Positions 15,652-24,111 of a stretch of 41,386 bases of DNA are shown here, one piece after another (position 1 is the first letter of the stretch; the number at the start of each line of letters is the position of its first letter). Source of the DNA: a bacterium ADurb.Bin236. Its GTDB lineage: Bacteria > UBP15 > UBA6099. Under the pieces are notes generated by a model. It was not told the origin of the DNA. It searched no databases and was given only the letters and a program-made list of their open reading frames with translations. The translations under genes and the position numbers were made by a program. Where the stretch lies: assembly GCA_002069885.1 (NCBI GenBank), contig MWCD01000033.1, forward strand, positions 1 through 41,386. Direction: 5' to 3'.

Positions 15652-16557
15652 ATGGATTCAATGGCGACACAGGAAGCGGCGGGGACGCTGGCACTTGCGT
15701 TGAGCGTGGCGGCGGCCGCGTCGATATCTCTCAACATCGGCAAAGCCGTTCAGAAGATGAAAGTGGAAGTGCTGAAAAAGGGCAAGGCGATGCTGAAACC
15801 GCCACACAGGAGGGATTTCCTTATATGGCTGTTCGGGATGTCTCTGACGTTCGTTGCAGGCGTGCTCGTGCTTGTGGCGCAGAACCTGTCGGACAAGACG
15901 TCGCTTGTGACGTCGATGAGCGGCGTGGGGCTGGTGGGGCTTGCTCTTTTCTCGCTGTTCGTGCTGAAGGAAAGAGTGGGCCCGCGCGAATGGGCGTCGG
16001 TGCTGCTTATCGGCGCGGGAACGTCGGTGATATCGTATTTCAACGTGCCGTCAGCGGAAAAACTCTTCTATGCCGGGCCGATGTACTGGTGTCTGGGCGC
16101 GTTCGCCGTCTTCGCGGGAGCCGCTCTGCTTTTTACGAAAATCCTCAACCGGGGCAGAGCGTTCTTTTACGCGGCGATAGCGGGCATGGGCCTCGGATTC
16201 ATGAATATCTTCTACCACATCGGCCCCATCGTGGCCGAAGGCTCGGCGATGGCGCAGTTCAAGACCGCCTACCCGTGGATCGCCTTCCTGATTCTGGGCA
16301 ATATCGGTTTCGTGATGACTAACCTCGCCTTTTTCCACGGCACGGGCATTGTCATCGTGCCGACGGTGAATTCTTTCCTCATAATCAGCCCGATGGTGTT
16401 CGAGATATTCATATTCGGCACGACGCTCACGCCGATGCAGTACGCGGGAGCCGGGATGATAGTGATAGGAGTCATCGCGTTGACGACCGGAGGCGGGCAG
16501 AGCAAGAGCGCGAGCGCCGAACCTGCCGCCGGGGCGGCCCCGGCTCCAAGTTTGTAG
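15652..16557 (+). CDS. DMT-superfamily permease (paralogue 2)
   Basis: The 301-residue protein is a paralogue of the product of 13404-14267, sharing NIGKAVQKMKV, GKAMLKPP, VLKERVGPRE, YFNV and HGTGIVIVPTVNSF at matching positions. It has about ten hydrophobic segments and an extra Ala/Pro-rich C-terminal tail (residues about 285-301). The start at 15652 has GGAGGAAG seven bases upstream; the longer frame back to 15571 has no such site. The gene is divergent from the M23 peptidase, so the two DMT genes bracket the peptidase in opposite orientation. Substrate unknown; the pair may form a heteromer as small multidrug-type DMT proteins can, which is inference. Confidence 0.8.
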   Translation: MDSMATQEAAGTLALALSVAAAASISLNIGKAVQKMKVEVLKKGKAMLKPPHRRDFLIWLFGMSLTFVAGVLVLVAQNLSDKTSLVTSMSGVGLVGLALFSLFVLKERVGPREWASVLLIGAGTSVISYFNVPSAEKLFYAGPMYWCLGAFAVFAGAALLFTKILNRGRAFFYAAIAGMGLGFMNIFYHIGPIVAEGSAMAQFKTAYPWIAFLILGNIGFVMTNLAFFHGTGIVIVPTVNSFLIISPMVFEIFIFGTTLTPMQYAGAGMIVIGVIALTTGGGQSKSASAEPAAGAAPAPSL

Positions 16558-16589
16558 CGCGGCCCTGTAGCGGCCTTCCGGAAACTTTT

Positions 16590-16618
16590 TTGATTTCCTT
16601 GGGTTATTAATGTATATA
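16590..16618 (+). promoter_or_regulatory. Sigma70-like promoter for fmdB-dprA
   Basis: TTGATT at 16590-16595 and TATATA at 16613-16618 are 17 bases apart, about 120 bases before the FmdB-like ATG. A small hairpin (CCCGGA/TCCGGG, about 16659-16674) lies in the leader. Confidence 0.4.
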
Positions 16619-16736
16619 AGTAGTCTGGCGCGAATGAGCGCGCCTGCTTAGGTTTATGCCCGGAGATTTCCGGGGACCCGCGTTTGAGTTAAATGCGGAT
16701 TAAACAGCTTGTGGGAGCCACAGGAGGGAAACAGTT

Positions 16737-16991
16737 ATGCCGGTGTATGCGTATGAATGCCAGAAATGCGGCCATGCTTTTGAGGTCGAGCAGGGTGTGA
16801 ACGACCCGCCGAAACAAAGATGTCCTGAGTGCAGGGGCAAGGTGAATAAAGTGTTCAGCGCTGTCGGAGTCCTGTTCAAGGGCAGCGGGTTCTATTGCAC
16901 GGACAGCAAGAAGAAGAGCGGCGGCAACGGCGGAGGGTGCGGGTCGTGCGACTCCGGCTCTTCCTGCTCGATAGCCGATTCAAAAAAGTGA
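16737..16991 (+). CDS. FmdB/CxxC_CxxC_SSSS-type zinc ribbon protein
   Basis: The 84-residue protein begins MPVYAYECQKCGHAFE and carries two CxxC knuckles (C8/C11 and C29/C32), the pattern of the FmdB regulatory family. After GVLFKGSGFYCTD the tail is Gly/Ser/Cys-rich (GGGCGSCDSGSSCS). The name comes from a proposed regulator of formamidase in Methylophilus, but the general role is unknown. A GGAGGG ribosome site precedes the ATG. It sits upstream of dprA and topA. A second member is encoded at 38409-38630. Confidence 0.9.
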   Translation: MPVYAYECQKCGHAFEVEQGVNDPPKQRCPECRGKVNKVFSAVGVLFKGSGFYCTDSKKKSGGNGGGCGSCDSGSSCSIADSKK

Positions 16992-17005
16992 CAGGATGTG
17001 AACGA

Positions 17006-17029
17006 ACCGGATTTTTTTGAGAATCCGGT
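17006..17029 (+). terminator. Hairpin between fmdB-like gene and dprA
   Basis: ACCGGATT (17006-17013) and AATCCGGT (17022-17029) form an 8-bp stem just after the FmdB-like stop. There is no T run after it, so it may be a processing or attenuation site rather than a full terminator. Confidence 0.35.
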
Positions 17030-17062
17030 CAAAGAGAGCATCATCCGGAACGGAACGGGGAA

Positions 17063-18253
17063 TTGACTGAAGGCGCGGACAGACAGGGCGTTCGTGAAAC
17101 GGACCGCCTGAGCTGGATAGCCCTCAATCAGGTGGAGGGCATGGAGCCGGGGTTGTTCATCCGGCTGACGGAGATATTCGGCGGAGCGGGAGAGGTTTGG
17201 CGGGCATCCGAGAAGGATTTGCGGGGCTGCGGAGCGTTTGGTCGCGCATATTTGAAGAACACCGAGCTGAACCTTGGCGAGGACTCGGCTGAAAAGCCTG
17301 TTTACGTTTTGGACAAGCTGCTCGATCTTCGCCGCCGCGAGGACGGCTCTCAGGAGCTGAAGCGGGCGCAAGAGGCGAACGTAAAAATTTTCACTCTGCT
17401 GGATGACGATTATCCCCGGCGGTTGCGGGATATCCCCGACCCTCCGCCGGTTCTTTACGCGCGCGGGAATATCCTTGAAAGAGACGACAGAGCGGTGGCG
17501 ATTGTCGGCACGCGGCGTTGCAACGGCTACGGCAGGCGCGCGGCGGAGGACATCTCGGCAGGGCTTGCGGGCGCGGGATGGACGGTCGTCAGCGGGCTGG
17601 CGCACGGGATAGACGCGGCGGCGCACCGCGCGGCCCTAGACGCAGGCGGCCGCACCTTCGCCGTCAAAGCCGTCGGTGTAGACCATCCCTACCCCTCCAA
17701 CCACGTCGAACTGGCCGACGAGATAGCCGCTTGCGGCGCTGTAATTTCGGAATTCCCTCTTGGAATGAACGCGTCGAACAAATTCCAATTCCACAGGCGC
17801 AACAGGATAATAAGCGGATTGTCGCGGGCCGTGGTGGTGGCGCAGTCGGCAGTCAAAGGCGGCTCGATGATAACCGCCGGCCACGCAGCAGAGCACGGGC
17901 GGGAAGTGTTCGCCGTTCCGGGGGACGTTTACCATCCGTCGAGCGGGGGATGCCACTGGCTGATAAGGAACGGAGCGCATCTGGCGGAGAACGCGAGCCA
18001 GATTCTGGAGGCTCTCGGAGAGCCGGACGGGCAGCCGGAGCTGAGCCTCGGCGCGCAGCCGGAGTTGGACGGCCTTCAGAAGCGGATTTATGACCTGATG
18101 AAAGAGGATGGGCCAACGCGGTTCGACGACATCTGCGCGAGGCTGTCATGCTCGGCGGGCGAGGCGTCCTCCGCCCTGCTGATGCTTGAAATGAAGGGGG
18201 CGGCGCGCCAGTTGCCGGGCCAGACGTATATGGCGGCCCGCACAGGGCGCTGA
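17063..18253 (+). CDS. dprA: DNA-processing protein DprA
   Basis: The 396-residue protein is DprA (Smf), which loads RecA onto incoming single-stranded DNA during natural transformation. The N-terminal helical region (about 15-100) precedes the Rossmann-like core: AIVGTRRCNGYGRRAAED, SGLAHGIDAAAHRAAL, SEFPLG, FHRRNRIISGLS and KGGSMITAGHAAEHGREVFAVPG. A C-terminal winged helix (about 325-390) is present. The start is a TTG with only a weak ribosome site; the first family-like residues are LSWIALNQVEGMEP, so the exact start is uncertain. It precedes topA, a common neighbour of dprA. No other competence genes are in the window. Confidence 0.93.
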   Translation: MTEGADRQGVRETDRLSWIALNQVEGMEPGLFIRLTEIFGGAGEVWRASEKDLRGCGAFGRAYLKNTELNLGEDSAEKPVYVLDKLLDLRRREDGSQELKRAQEANVKIFTLLDDDYPRRLRDIPDPPPVLYARGNILERDDRAVAIVGTRRCNGYGRRAAEDISAGLAGAGWTVVSGLAHGIDAAAHRAALDAGGRTFAVKAVGVDHPYPSNHVELADEIAACGAVISEFPLGMNASNKFQFHRRNRIISGLSRAVVVAQSAVKGGSMITAGHAAEHGREVFAVPGDVYHPSSGGCHWLIRNGAHLAENASQILEALGEPDGQPELSLGAQPELDGLQKRIYDLMKEDGPTRFDDICARLSCSAGEASSALLMLEMKGAARQLPGQTYMAARTGR

Positions 18254-18310
18254 CCTTTTTTTTGCCCGGAAAGCGTGACTATTTGTTTGCGGGCGCTCAT
18301 AATTAGAAAA

Positions 18311-18339
18311 TTGCGCGGCGGAAAATCGCGGCATAATAA
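18311..18339 (+). promoter_or_regulatory. Sigma70-like promoter for topA
   Basis: TTGCGC at 18311-18316 and TAATAA at 18334-18339 are 17 bases apart, 35 bases before the topA ATG. It would let topA be made without dprA. Confidence 0.35.
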
Positions 18340-18374
18340 GGATGTCTGTTCGATATAGAGGAGAAGGAAAAATA

Positions 18375-20660
18375 ATGGCAAAGAAATTAATCGTTGTCGA
18401 ATCCAGAGCTAAGACACAGTCCATCGGCAAAATCGTCGGCAAACAATACGAGGTGACTTCCTGCCTCGGCCACATATACGACCTTCCTGCTAAAGAGCTT
18501 GGAATAGATGTGGACAACGGGTTCAAACCCAGCTATCAGATAGCTCCGGGACGCGGGAAGCTCATCAAACAGTTGCAGGCGGACGCCAAAGACGCCGAAG
18601 AAGTAATACTGGCGACCGACCCTGACCGCGAAGGGGAATCCATCGCATGGCATCTGGCGCGCCTGTTTCCTAACAAGAGCATAACCAGAATGTCGTTCAA
18701 CGAGATAACGCCGAAGGCGGTCAAAGAAGCGCTAGGCAATTTGAGAACCATAGACATGAATCTGGTGGACGCGCAACAGGCGCGCAGGGTAATGGACAGG
18801 CTGGTGGGCTACAAGGTCAGCCCGCTGCTGTGGCGCGCGCTGAACAACAGCCGCCTGAGCGCGGGCAGAGTGCAGTCCGTGGCGCTCCGCCTCATCTGCG
18901 AGCGCGAGGAAGAAGTGGAAAAGTTCAAACCGGACGAGTACTGGAAGATAACCGGGACTTTTAAAGGCCGGGACGCGGACGCTCAGGATTTCGAAGCCGT
19001 GTACTTCGGTTCGTCGGACGGCGCGGAATCGAAGGAAGAGGAAACAAAGATAGACAACGAGACGCAGGCGGCGGGGCTGGTGGAAACGCTGAAAGCCTGC
19101 TCGTACGCGGTGAAGGATATCAAGAAACGCTCGGAGAAGAGGAGGCCGCAAGCCCCGTTCACGACCAGCACGCTACAGCAGGAATCCTCGCGGCGGTTGA
19201 ACTTCAGCGCGTCGAAAACGATGATGCTAGCCCAGCAGCTTTATGAAGGCGTGGACCTAGGCGAAACAGGCAGCGTCGGCCTTATCACTTACATGAGAAC
19301 GGACTCTGTGCGCGTGTCTGAAGACGCCCGCGCGGACGCTGCAGAATATATTAAACAAAACCTCGGCCCGGACTATCTTCCCGACCAGCCGAACACATAT
19401 AAATCCAAAGCGGGCGTTCAGGACGCTCACGAAGCCATCCGGCCGACGTCTGCATCTCTAGACCCGAAGAACATCGCAAAATATCTCTCAAAAGACCAAC
19501 ACAAACTCTACCAGTTGATCTGGTCCCGGTTCATCGCATCACAGATGGCCCCGGCGGTGGTGGACGTCACGCGCTGCGACATCGCGGGCAACGACAAACA
19601 CCTGTTCCGAGCGACCGCAACCGTCACAAGCTTCGACGGTTATCTGCGCGTGTACGGAATCAAGAACAAGGACGACAAGGAGGGCGGCGATGAAAACGGC
19701 AGCCCCCTGCCCGACCTGCGCGCCAAAGAACCGCTAGACCTGCTCAAGATCGACCCGAAACAACACTTCACAAAACCTCCCTCGAGGTACTCCGAAGCCT
19801 CTCTCGTGCGAGAGCTTGAAGAGCGGGGCATCGGCCGCCCCAGCACCTATGTGCCCATCATCGAGACTCTGAAAAAACGCGATTACGCCCGCCTCGAAAA
19901 GAAATCTTTCAAACCCACCAAATGGGGCGTCATAGTCTGCAAGCTCCTCAAAGAGAACTTCGCCGACATCGTCGATTACGGGTTCACCGCCCGGATGGAA
20001 GACGAGTTGGACAAGGTTGAAAACGGAAGCAAGGACTGGACCAAACTCATCGGCGAATTTTACGGCCCGTTCAGCAAAGACATCGTAAAGGCTTCCAAGA
20101 GCATGAAGTTCGAGGAGAAAGTGGAAGACAAATGCCCCGAATGCGGCTCCGACCTCGCAGTGAAGACAGGCCGCTATGGAGTGTTCATCGGATGCGCGAA
20201 GTACCCTGAATGCACATACAAGCGGCCGTACGGAGAGCCTGACCCCAAAGCCGACTCAGGCTCCGCCGCGCAGACTCCCTCGGTCGAGGACAAATGCGAA
20301 AAATGCGGCTCGCCCATGGTCATGCGCACAGGCAGATACGGCAAGTTCATCGCCTGCTCCGGATACCCGGCCTGCAAGAACATCAGGAAGAACACGGGCA
20401 ACGTCAATTGCCCGCGAGAGGGGTGCGACGGCAAGATAGTGCAACGCCGATCCCGCAACAAACGCTCGTTCTACGGCTGTTCGAAATATCCGGAATGCGA
20501 CTTCGTCACATGGTCCAAACCCGTCGATGGAAAAGCATGCCCCGAATGCGGCGGCCTTCTAGTCCACGCCAAATCAGCCGGCGAAAACATCGGCAAATGC
20601 ATAAATGAAAAATGCGGCGCCACCGTATCCCTCGACGAGCGGGACTCCTCGGAAGAGTGA
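18375..20660 (+). CDS. topA: DNA topoisomerase I
   Basis: The 761-residue type IA topoisomerase relaxes negative supercoils. It starts MAKKLIVVESRAKTQSI with the Toprim domain (DPDREGESIAWH holds the acidic cluster), followed by RVMDRLVGYKVSP. The catalytic tyrosine is Y306 in GLITYMRTDS, then DAHEAIRPT and RELEERGIGRPSTY. The C-terminus from about residue 585 carries four zinc ribbons (CPEC...CAKYPEC, CEKC...CSGYPAC, CPREGC...CSKYPEC, CPEC...CINEKC). The start at 18375 has GAGGAGAAGG upstream; the 11-residue in-frame extension to 18342 is rejected. It is followed by a strong hairpin at 20721-20749. Confidence 0.97.
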   Translation: MAKKLIVVESRAKTQSIGKIVGKQYEVTSCLGHIYDLPAKELGIDVDNGFKPSYQIAPGRGKLIKQLQADAKDAEEVILATDPDREGESIAWHLARLFPNKSITRMSFNEITPKAVKEALGNLRTIDMNLVDAQQARRVMDRLVGYKVSPLLWRALNNSRLSAGRVQSVALRLICEREEEVEKFKPDEYWKITGTFKGRDADAQDFEAVYFGSSDGAESKEEETKIDNETQAAGLVETLKACSYAVKDIKKRSEKRRPQAPFTTSTLQQESSRRLNFSASKTMMLAQQLYEGVDLGETGSVGLITYMRTDSVRVSEDARADAAEYIKQNLGPDYLPDQPNTYKSKAGVQDAHEAIRPTSASLDPKNIAKYLSKDQHKLYQLIWSRFIASQMAPAVVDVTRCDIAGNDKHLFRATATVTSFDGYLRVYGIKNKDDKEGGDENGSPLPDLRAKEPLDLLKIDPKQHFTKPPSRYSEASLVRELEERGIGRPSTYVPIIETLKKRDYARLEKKSFKPTKWGVIVCKLLKENFADIVDYGFTARMEDELDKVENGSKDWTKLIGEFYGPFSKDIVKASKSMKFEEKVEDKCPECGSDLAVKTGRYGVFIGCAKYPECTYKRPYGEPDPKADSGSAAQTPSVEDKCEKCGSPMVMRTGRYGKFIACSGYPACKNIRKNTGNVNCPREGCDGKIVQRRSRNKRSFYGCSKYPECDFVTWSKPVDGKACPECGGLLVHAKSAGENIGKCINEKCGATVSLDERDSSEE

Positions 20661-20720
20661 CGCCGAACGCGCGAAGAACAAGCAGGAAAAAACCAATAGA
20701 AAAAGTTTTCGCTTTTTGCG

Positions 20721-20749
20721 ATTAGAAAAAAATTCTAGGTTTTTCTAAT
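20721..20749. terminator. Two-way intrinsic terminator between topA and STAS gene
   Basis: ATTAGAAAAA (20721-20730) and TTTTTCTAAT (20740-20749) form a 10-bp stem with a 9-base loop between convergent genes, with A-rich and T-rich flanks. A second small stem, AAAAGTTTTCGCTTTTTGCG, lies just before it. Confidence 0.6.
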
Positions 20750-20777
20750 TATATGGAAGTATGATTCCAGCGCGCCG

Positions 20778-21107
20778 TCAGCTTGCGGCTTCTTCAACGC
20801 TGCCGTACACTTTTATGCGCTTGTCCAGATTTACCAGCTTTATCATTCCGGCAATGTTTTTAGGAACGTCCACCAGAGAGAACTCCACCCCGGATGCGTC
20901 CGCAGATTTCCACAGTTTGGTTATCGTCCCCAGCCCCATGCTGTCTATGTGGCTGACATCCGACATTACGACCGCTATCTTGTCTGCCAGCTTCTTCTCA
21001 ATGGTCGCCGCCGCCGCTCTGCTGAAATCCTTGTATGTGTTGTAATCAAGTTCGCCGCTCAGCCTTATCACGGCGATGTTGTTTATCTTTTCATTTTTGA
21101 TATCCAT
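20778..21107 (-). CDS. STAS-domain anti-sigma-factor antagonist
   Basis: The 109-residue protein is a single STAS domain of the SpoIIAA/RsbV type. It has the opening strand IAVIRLSGELDYNTY, and the phosphorylation loop VVMSDVSHIDSMGLG with S56 at the site normally phosphorylated by a serine kinase partner. The product would release a sigma factor by binding its anti-sigma kinase. No RsbW-like kinase or sigma gene is adjacent, so the partner is elsewhere. The ATG has GGGAG upstream, and a TATAAT box (minus strand, 21140-21145) lies about 35 bases before it. The gene converges on topA. Confidence 0.9.
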   Translation of the reverse strand: MDIKNEKINNIAVIRLSGELDYNTYKDFSRAAAATIEKKLADKIAVVMSDVSHIDSMGLGTITKLWKSADASGVEFSLVDVPKNIAGMIKLVNLDKRIKVYGSVEEAAS

Positions 21108-21304
21108 TTGCCCGCTCCCGTTTTTTTTTGAGCGACACGATTATATCACAAATTCCGCCGCAAGCGCCATTTCCGTCCCGATGCCCGGCCGGGGAGCCGG
21201 CATGCCGCTTGTTTTCATTTAATCCGTTTGCCGCGAGTGTGGCGATTTTTTATCGCGCTTTGTTATAATTGGTTGACGCGGCGTCGCGCCGCGCGGAGCG
21301 CTCT

Positions 21305-21487
21305 GTGAAAAAGAAAAACCTTGAAACTGAAACAGGCAGAATTTCCGAGCTGATAAACACCGGCGAGCTTGCCGGAATCGAGCGGGAACTGGGCGACTGC
21401 GTTCGAGAACTCGAACAGATGAAAAAAACGCTGGAGAAAAACGGCGGCTCCCGCCAACCGGAGAATCCCTCCGTCAGTTCGGAATAA
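21305..21487 (+). CDS. Small charged coiled-coil protein
   Basis: A GTG at 21305 with GGAG six bases upstream opens a 60-residue frame rich in Glu, Lys and Leu, predicted to be one long helix (LETETGRISELINTGELAGI and CVRELEQMKKTLEKN). A TATAAT at 21264-21269 lies 35 bases before the start. The in-frame TTG at 21269 overlaps that box and is rejected. It has the look of a small exodeoxyribonuclease VII subunit-like or scaffold helix, but no motif proves a family. The neighbours (STAS protein, tupA) give no hint. The minus-strand frame over the same bases lacks a ribosome site. Confidence 0.55.
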   Translation: MKKKNLETETGRISELINTGELAGIERELGDCVRELEQMKKTLEKNGGSRQPENPSVSSE

Positions 21488-21565
21488 TCAGTCGCATCCA
21501 TCCGGCTTGCTTCTCGCCTCCGCTGTTTCTCATGCGCCGAAAACTATCAATCGCCCCAGAGATAA

Positions 21566-21607
21566 ACTCCGCTAACCGGTTATTTGCAATGCGGGTTAGC
21601 GCGGAGT
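21566..21607. promoter_or_regulatory. Inverted repeat at the tup promoter, candidate operator
   Basis: ACTCCGCTAACC (21566-21577) is mirrored by GGTTAGCGCGGAGT (21594-21607), a nearly perfect inverted repeat with a 2-base bulge and 16-base centre. The left arm overlaps a perfect palindrome TAACCGGTTA (21573-21582). It ends two bases before the -35 box of tupA, where a repressor or activator would act. The regulator is unknown. Confidence 0.5.
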
Positions 21608-21608
21608 G

Positions 21609-21638
21609 TTGACCGGCGGGATTGCGGACGGATATAAT
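21609..21638 (+). promoter_or_regulatory. Sigma70-type promoter for tupABC
   Basis: TTGACC at 21609-21614 and TATAAT at 21633-21638 are 18 bases apart, about 55 bases before the tupA ATG. GGGGGGAG gives the ribosome site. The short leader leaves no room for a molybdenum-cofactor riboswitch. Confidence 0.65.
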
Positions 21639-21692
21639 TTCCGGGTGTTATGTTCGTTGCGACACAACGGATTGTCCGGGGGGAGTTGAACT

Positions 21693-22559
21693 ATGAATAA
21701 TGTTGCTTTGAAGTTGCGGTCGGTCAAGGCGTTCGCGGCGCTGGTCGTGGTTGTTTGCTCGGCAATGCTGCCGGGCTGTTCGCGGCAGGAAGCAAAGAGG
21801 GAGGCTCCGGCGGTTCTGAAGATGGCGACCACCACGAGCACCGACAATTCTGGGCTTTTAGGCGCGATTCTTCCTGCGTTCGAGAAGGCTCACAACGCGA
21901 AGGTAGCGGTGATAGCCACAGGCTCCGGCAAAGCGATAAAGCTTGGGGAGAACGGGGATGTGGATATAGTGTTCGCGCACGCGCCTGAGTTGGAGGAGGC
22001 CTTCACGGCGTCCGGCTTCGGAGTGAACAGGACTCCGATAATGTATAATTATTTCATATTGCTGGGGCCGGATGAAGACCCTGCGGAGGTCAGAGGCGCG
22101 GGGACGGCTTCGGAAGCGTACCGTAGAATAGCCGCCGCGCAAGCGACGCTGGTCAGCCGGGGCGACGAATCGGGAACCCACCAGAAAGAAAAGGAAATAT
22201 GGGCGGAGGCAACCGGCTCGGTTCCCAAGGCGACATGGCTGATGGAGACCGGACAAGGCATGGGGCCTTCGCTTCAGATAGCTGATGAAAAGCGCGCCTA
22301 CATACTGACCGACCGAGGAACGTATCTGGCGTACAAGGAGAAGATGTCTCTTGTTCCCGTGATGGAGTCCGACGAAACGCTTCTCAATCCGTACAGCCTT
22401 ATAGCCGTGAACCCTGAAAAATATCCCGGCGTGAATTATAATCTGGCGATGGAGCTTATCCGCTGGATGTCCGGAGAAGAGGGTAAGGCGGCGATATCGG
22501 GTTTCAAAGCGGGCGGAGAAAGCATGTTTTTTGCGGGTGAAATGGAGAAACGCGACTGA
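21693..22559 (+). CDS. tupA: Tungstate ABC transporter, substrate-binding lipoprotein TupA
   Basis: The 288-residue protein has a lipoprotein signal ending LPGC (C29), so it is anchored on the outer face of the inner membrane. The mature part begins with the TupA hallmark TTTSTDNSGLL (46-56) and has VIATGSGKAIKLGENGDVD and the oxyanion-binding RGDESGTHQKE loop. TupA proteins bind tungstate with high preference over molybdate. It is the first gene of a three-gene operon; its TGA shares a base with the tupB ATG. It presumably feeds W to a tungstoenzyme such as a formate dehydrogenase matured by the FdhE encoded at 3444-4319, but that link is inference. Confidence 0.93.
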   Translation: MNNVALKLRSVKAFAALVVVVCSAMLPGCSRQEAKREAPAVLKMATTTSTDNSGLLGAILPAFEKAHNAKVAVIATGSGKAIKLGENGDVDIVFAHAPELEEAFTASGFGVNRTPIMYNYFILLGPDEDPAEVRGAGTASEAYRRIAAAQATLVSRGDESGTHQKEKEIWAEATGSVPKATWLMETGQGMGPSLQIADEKRAYILTDRGTYLAYKEKMSLVPVMESDETLLNPYSLIAVNPEKYPGVNYNLAMELIRWMSGEEGKAAISGFKAGGESMFFAGEMEKRD

Positions 22560-23263
22560 TGGGATACATGGGCGCCTCGCTTTCCGAGGCGGTCAATCTA
22601 ATAGCGTCGGCGGACCCCGAAGTGATGTCGGCGGTGTGGACGTCGCTGTACACGTCTTTCGCGGCGACGGCGATGGCGGCAGTTGTCGGGATCCCCGCCG
22701 GGCTTGCGGTGGCCTCATACAAGTTCCCCGGCCGCGGGGCCGCGATAACCCTCCTGAACACTCTGATGGCGATGCCGACGGTGGTGATTGGGTTGCTCGG
22801 TTATGCGCTTCTGACCCGCAACGGCCCTCTTGGCGTTTACGGGCTGCTGTACACACCCTCGGCGATGATATTGGGACAGTTCGTCCTCGTGCTTCCTCTG
22901 ACGGTCACGCTGTCGATGTCTGCTGCGCGCAGCATGGGCCGACGCGCCGCCGAGACGGCTCTGACTCTTGGAGCGACGCGGGCTAGAGCCGCCGCAACGG
23001 TCGTCCTCGAAGGCAGGTTCGCCTTTATGACCGCGGTAGCCGCCGCTTTCGGGCGAGCAGTCGGCGAGGTCGGCGTGGCGATGATGCTCGGCGGCAACAT
23101 ACGCGGAGCCACCCGCACCATGACCACCGCGATAGCCCTCGAAACAAGCAAGGGCGAGTTCGCCGTGGCGCTGGCGCTCGGAGTGGTTCTGATGGCTGTC
23201 GCCCTCGCCGCGAACATAGCGATTCGCGCTCTGCAGTCGCGCGCGGGGGAGGCGGCAGGATGA
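22559..23263 (+). CDS. tupB: Tungstate ABC transporter permease TupB
   Basis: The 234-residue membrane protein has about five to six hydrophobic segments and the BPD-type permease signature, with an EAA-like loop at AAETALTLGATRARAA followed by AFGRAVGEVGVAMMLGGN. This is the form of TupB, the channel subunit. The start overlaps the end of tupA by one base and the end overlaps tupC by four (ATGA), so the three subunits are translationally coupled. Five residues upstream of the first membrane span are short, as usual. Confidence 0.92.
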   Translation: MGYMGASLSEAVNLIASADPEVMSAVWTSLYTSFAATAMAAVVGIPAGLAVASYKFPGRGAAITLLNTLMAMPTVVIGLLGYALLTRNGPLGVYGLLYTPSAMILGQFVLVLPLTVTLSMSAARSMGRRAAETALTLGATRARAAATVVLEGRFAFMTAVAAAFGRAVGEVGVAMMLGGNIRGATRTMTTAIALETSKGEFAVALALGVVLMAVALAANIAIRALQSRAGEAAG

Positions 23264-23931
23264 CTCAAACCCGCGCCGCTTTTCGACTCGAAAACTTCGC
23301 CGCCGGGTATGACGGCCGCCCGGTTGTCGAGATAGAATCGCTCGATATCCCCAAAGGGGGCCGGGTCGCCCTGCTCGGCGCGAACGGCGCGGGAAAAACC
23401 ACTCTGCTGCGCGCGCTCAACGGGTTTGTCAAGCCCATCCGGGGCCGCGTCTTCTTCGACGACTCTCCTATGGACTCTCCGTCGGCGGTGAGCGCGGCCC
23501 GCAGACGGATGACATACATCTCCCAGACGCCATTCCTGTTCAACTGCTCGGCCAGAGCGAATGTGGCCTACGGGCTGAGGTCGAGAGGCGTTCCGGCGCG
23601 CGAGGCGCTTGAACGCGCAGACGCCCTGCTCGAACGCGCCGGGCTTTCGAAACTGGCCCGCCGCAACGCCCGCTCCCTGTCCGGCGGAGAGGCCCAGCTT
23701 ACAGCTTTAACCCGCGCCCTCATCATCAAACCAGAAGCGCTTCTTCTCGACGAGCCGACAGGCAACGTGGACGCCGCAAACACAGAAATGATTGAAGCCC
23801 TCATCCTAGACGCCTCGAAATCTCAGGGGGCGACCATCGTTTTCTCAACTCACAACGTCGAGCAGGCCCGCCGCCTCGCCGACTCCGCCGTCTCAATCAA
23901 CCTCGGCTCAGCCTCCGCTCACTCCTTATAA
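23260..23931 (+). CDS. tupC: Tungstate ABC transporter ATP-binding protein TupC
   Basis: The 223-residue ATPase has Walker A GANGAGKTT (40-48, K46), the Q-loop at SQTPF (Q89), the signature LSGGEAQ (140-146), Walker B LLLDEPTGN (161-169) and the switch histidine in FSTHN. It drives TupB-mediated uptake. It lacks a C-terminal TOBE domain, as in other TupC proteins and unlike ModC. Below it lie 180 bases without a clear gene before the MATE start. Confidence 0.93.
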   Translation: MTQTRAAFRLENFAAGYDGRPVVEIESLDIPKGGRVALLGANGAGKTTLLRALNGFVKPIRGRVFFDDSPMDSPSAVSAARRRMTYISQTPFLFNCSARANVAYGLRSRGVPAREALERADALLERAGLSKLARRNARSLSGGEAQLTALTRALIIKPEALLLDEPTGNVDAANTEMIEALILDASKSQGATIVFSTHNVEQARRLADSAVSINLGSASAHSL

Positions 23932-24111
23932 CTCAGAAAGACAAATCAGTTTCCCGTATTTTCACCTTTGCAGGTTGAAACCTTGCTCGTCAGACCTCGG
24001 ACCACCCCGAGAAATTTCTTATGTCGATTCCGGGTTTTATTGAAAAAGTTTGGAGATTATACTATTCGGGATGTCCGGAAAGCGGGACGGATTCCGGGCG
24101 AAGCGGCGGAT

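Noticed and set aside
21639-21692. Molybdenum/tungsten cofactor riboswitch before tupA
   Set aside because: The leader after the predicted start point is only about 50 bases, too short for that structured RNA.
23932-24111. Short weak stem near the end of tupC (TTTCACC/GGTTGAAA) as terminator
   Set aside because: The stem has a bulge and no T run, so it is not convincing.
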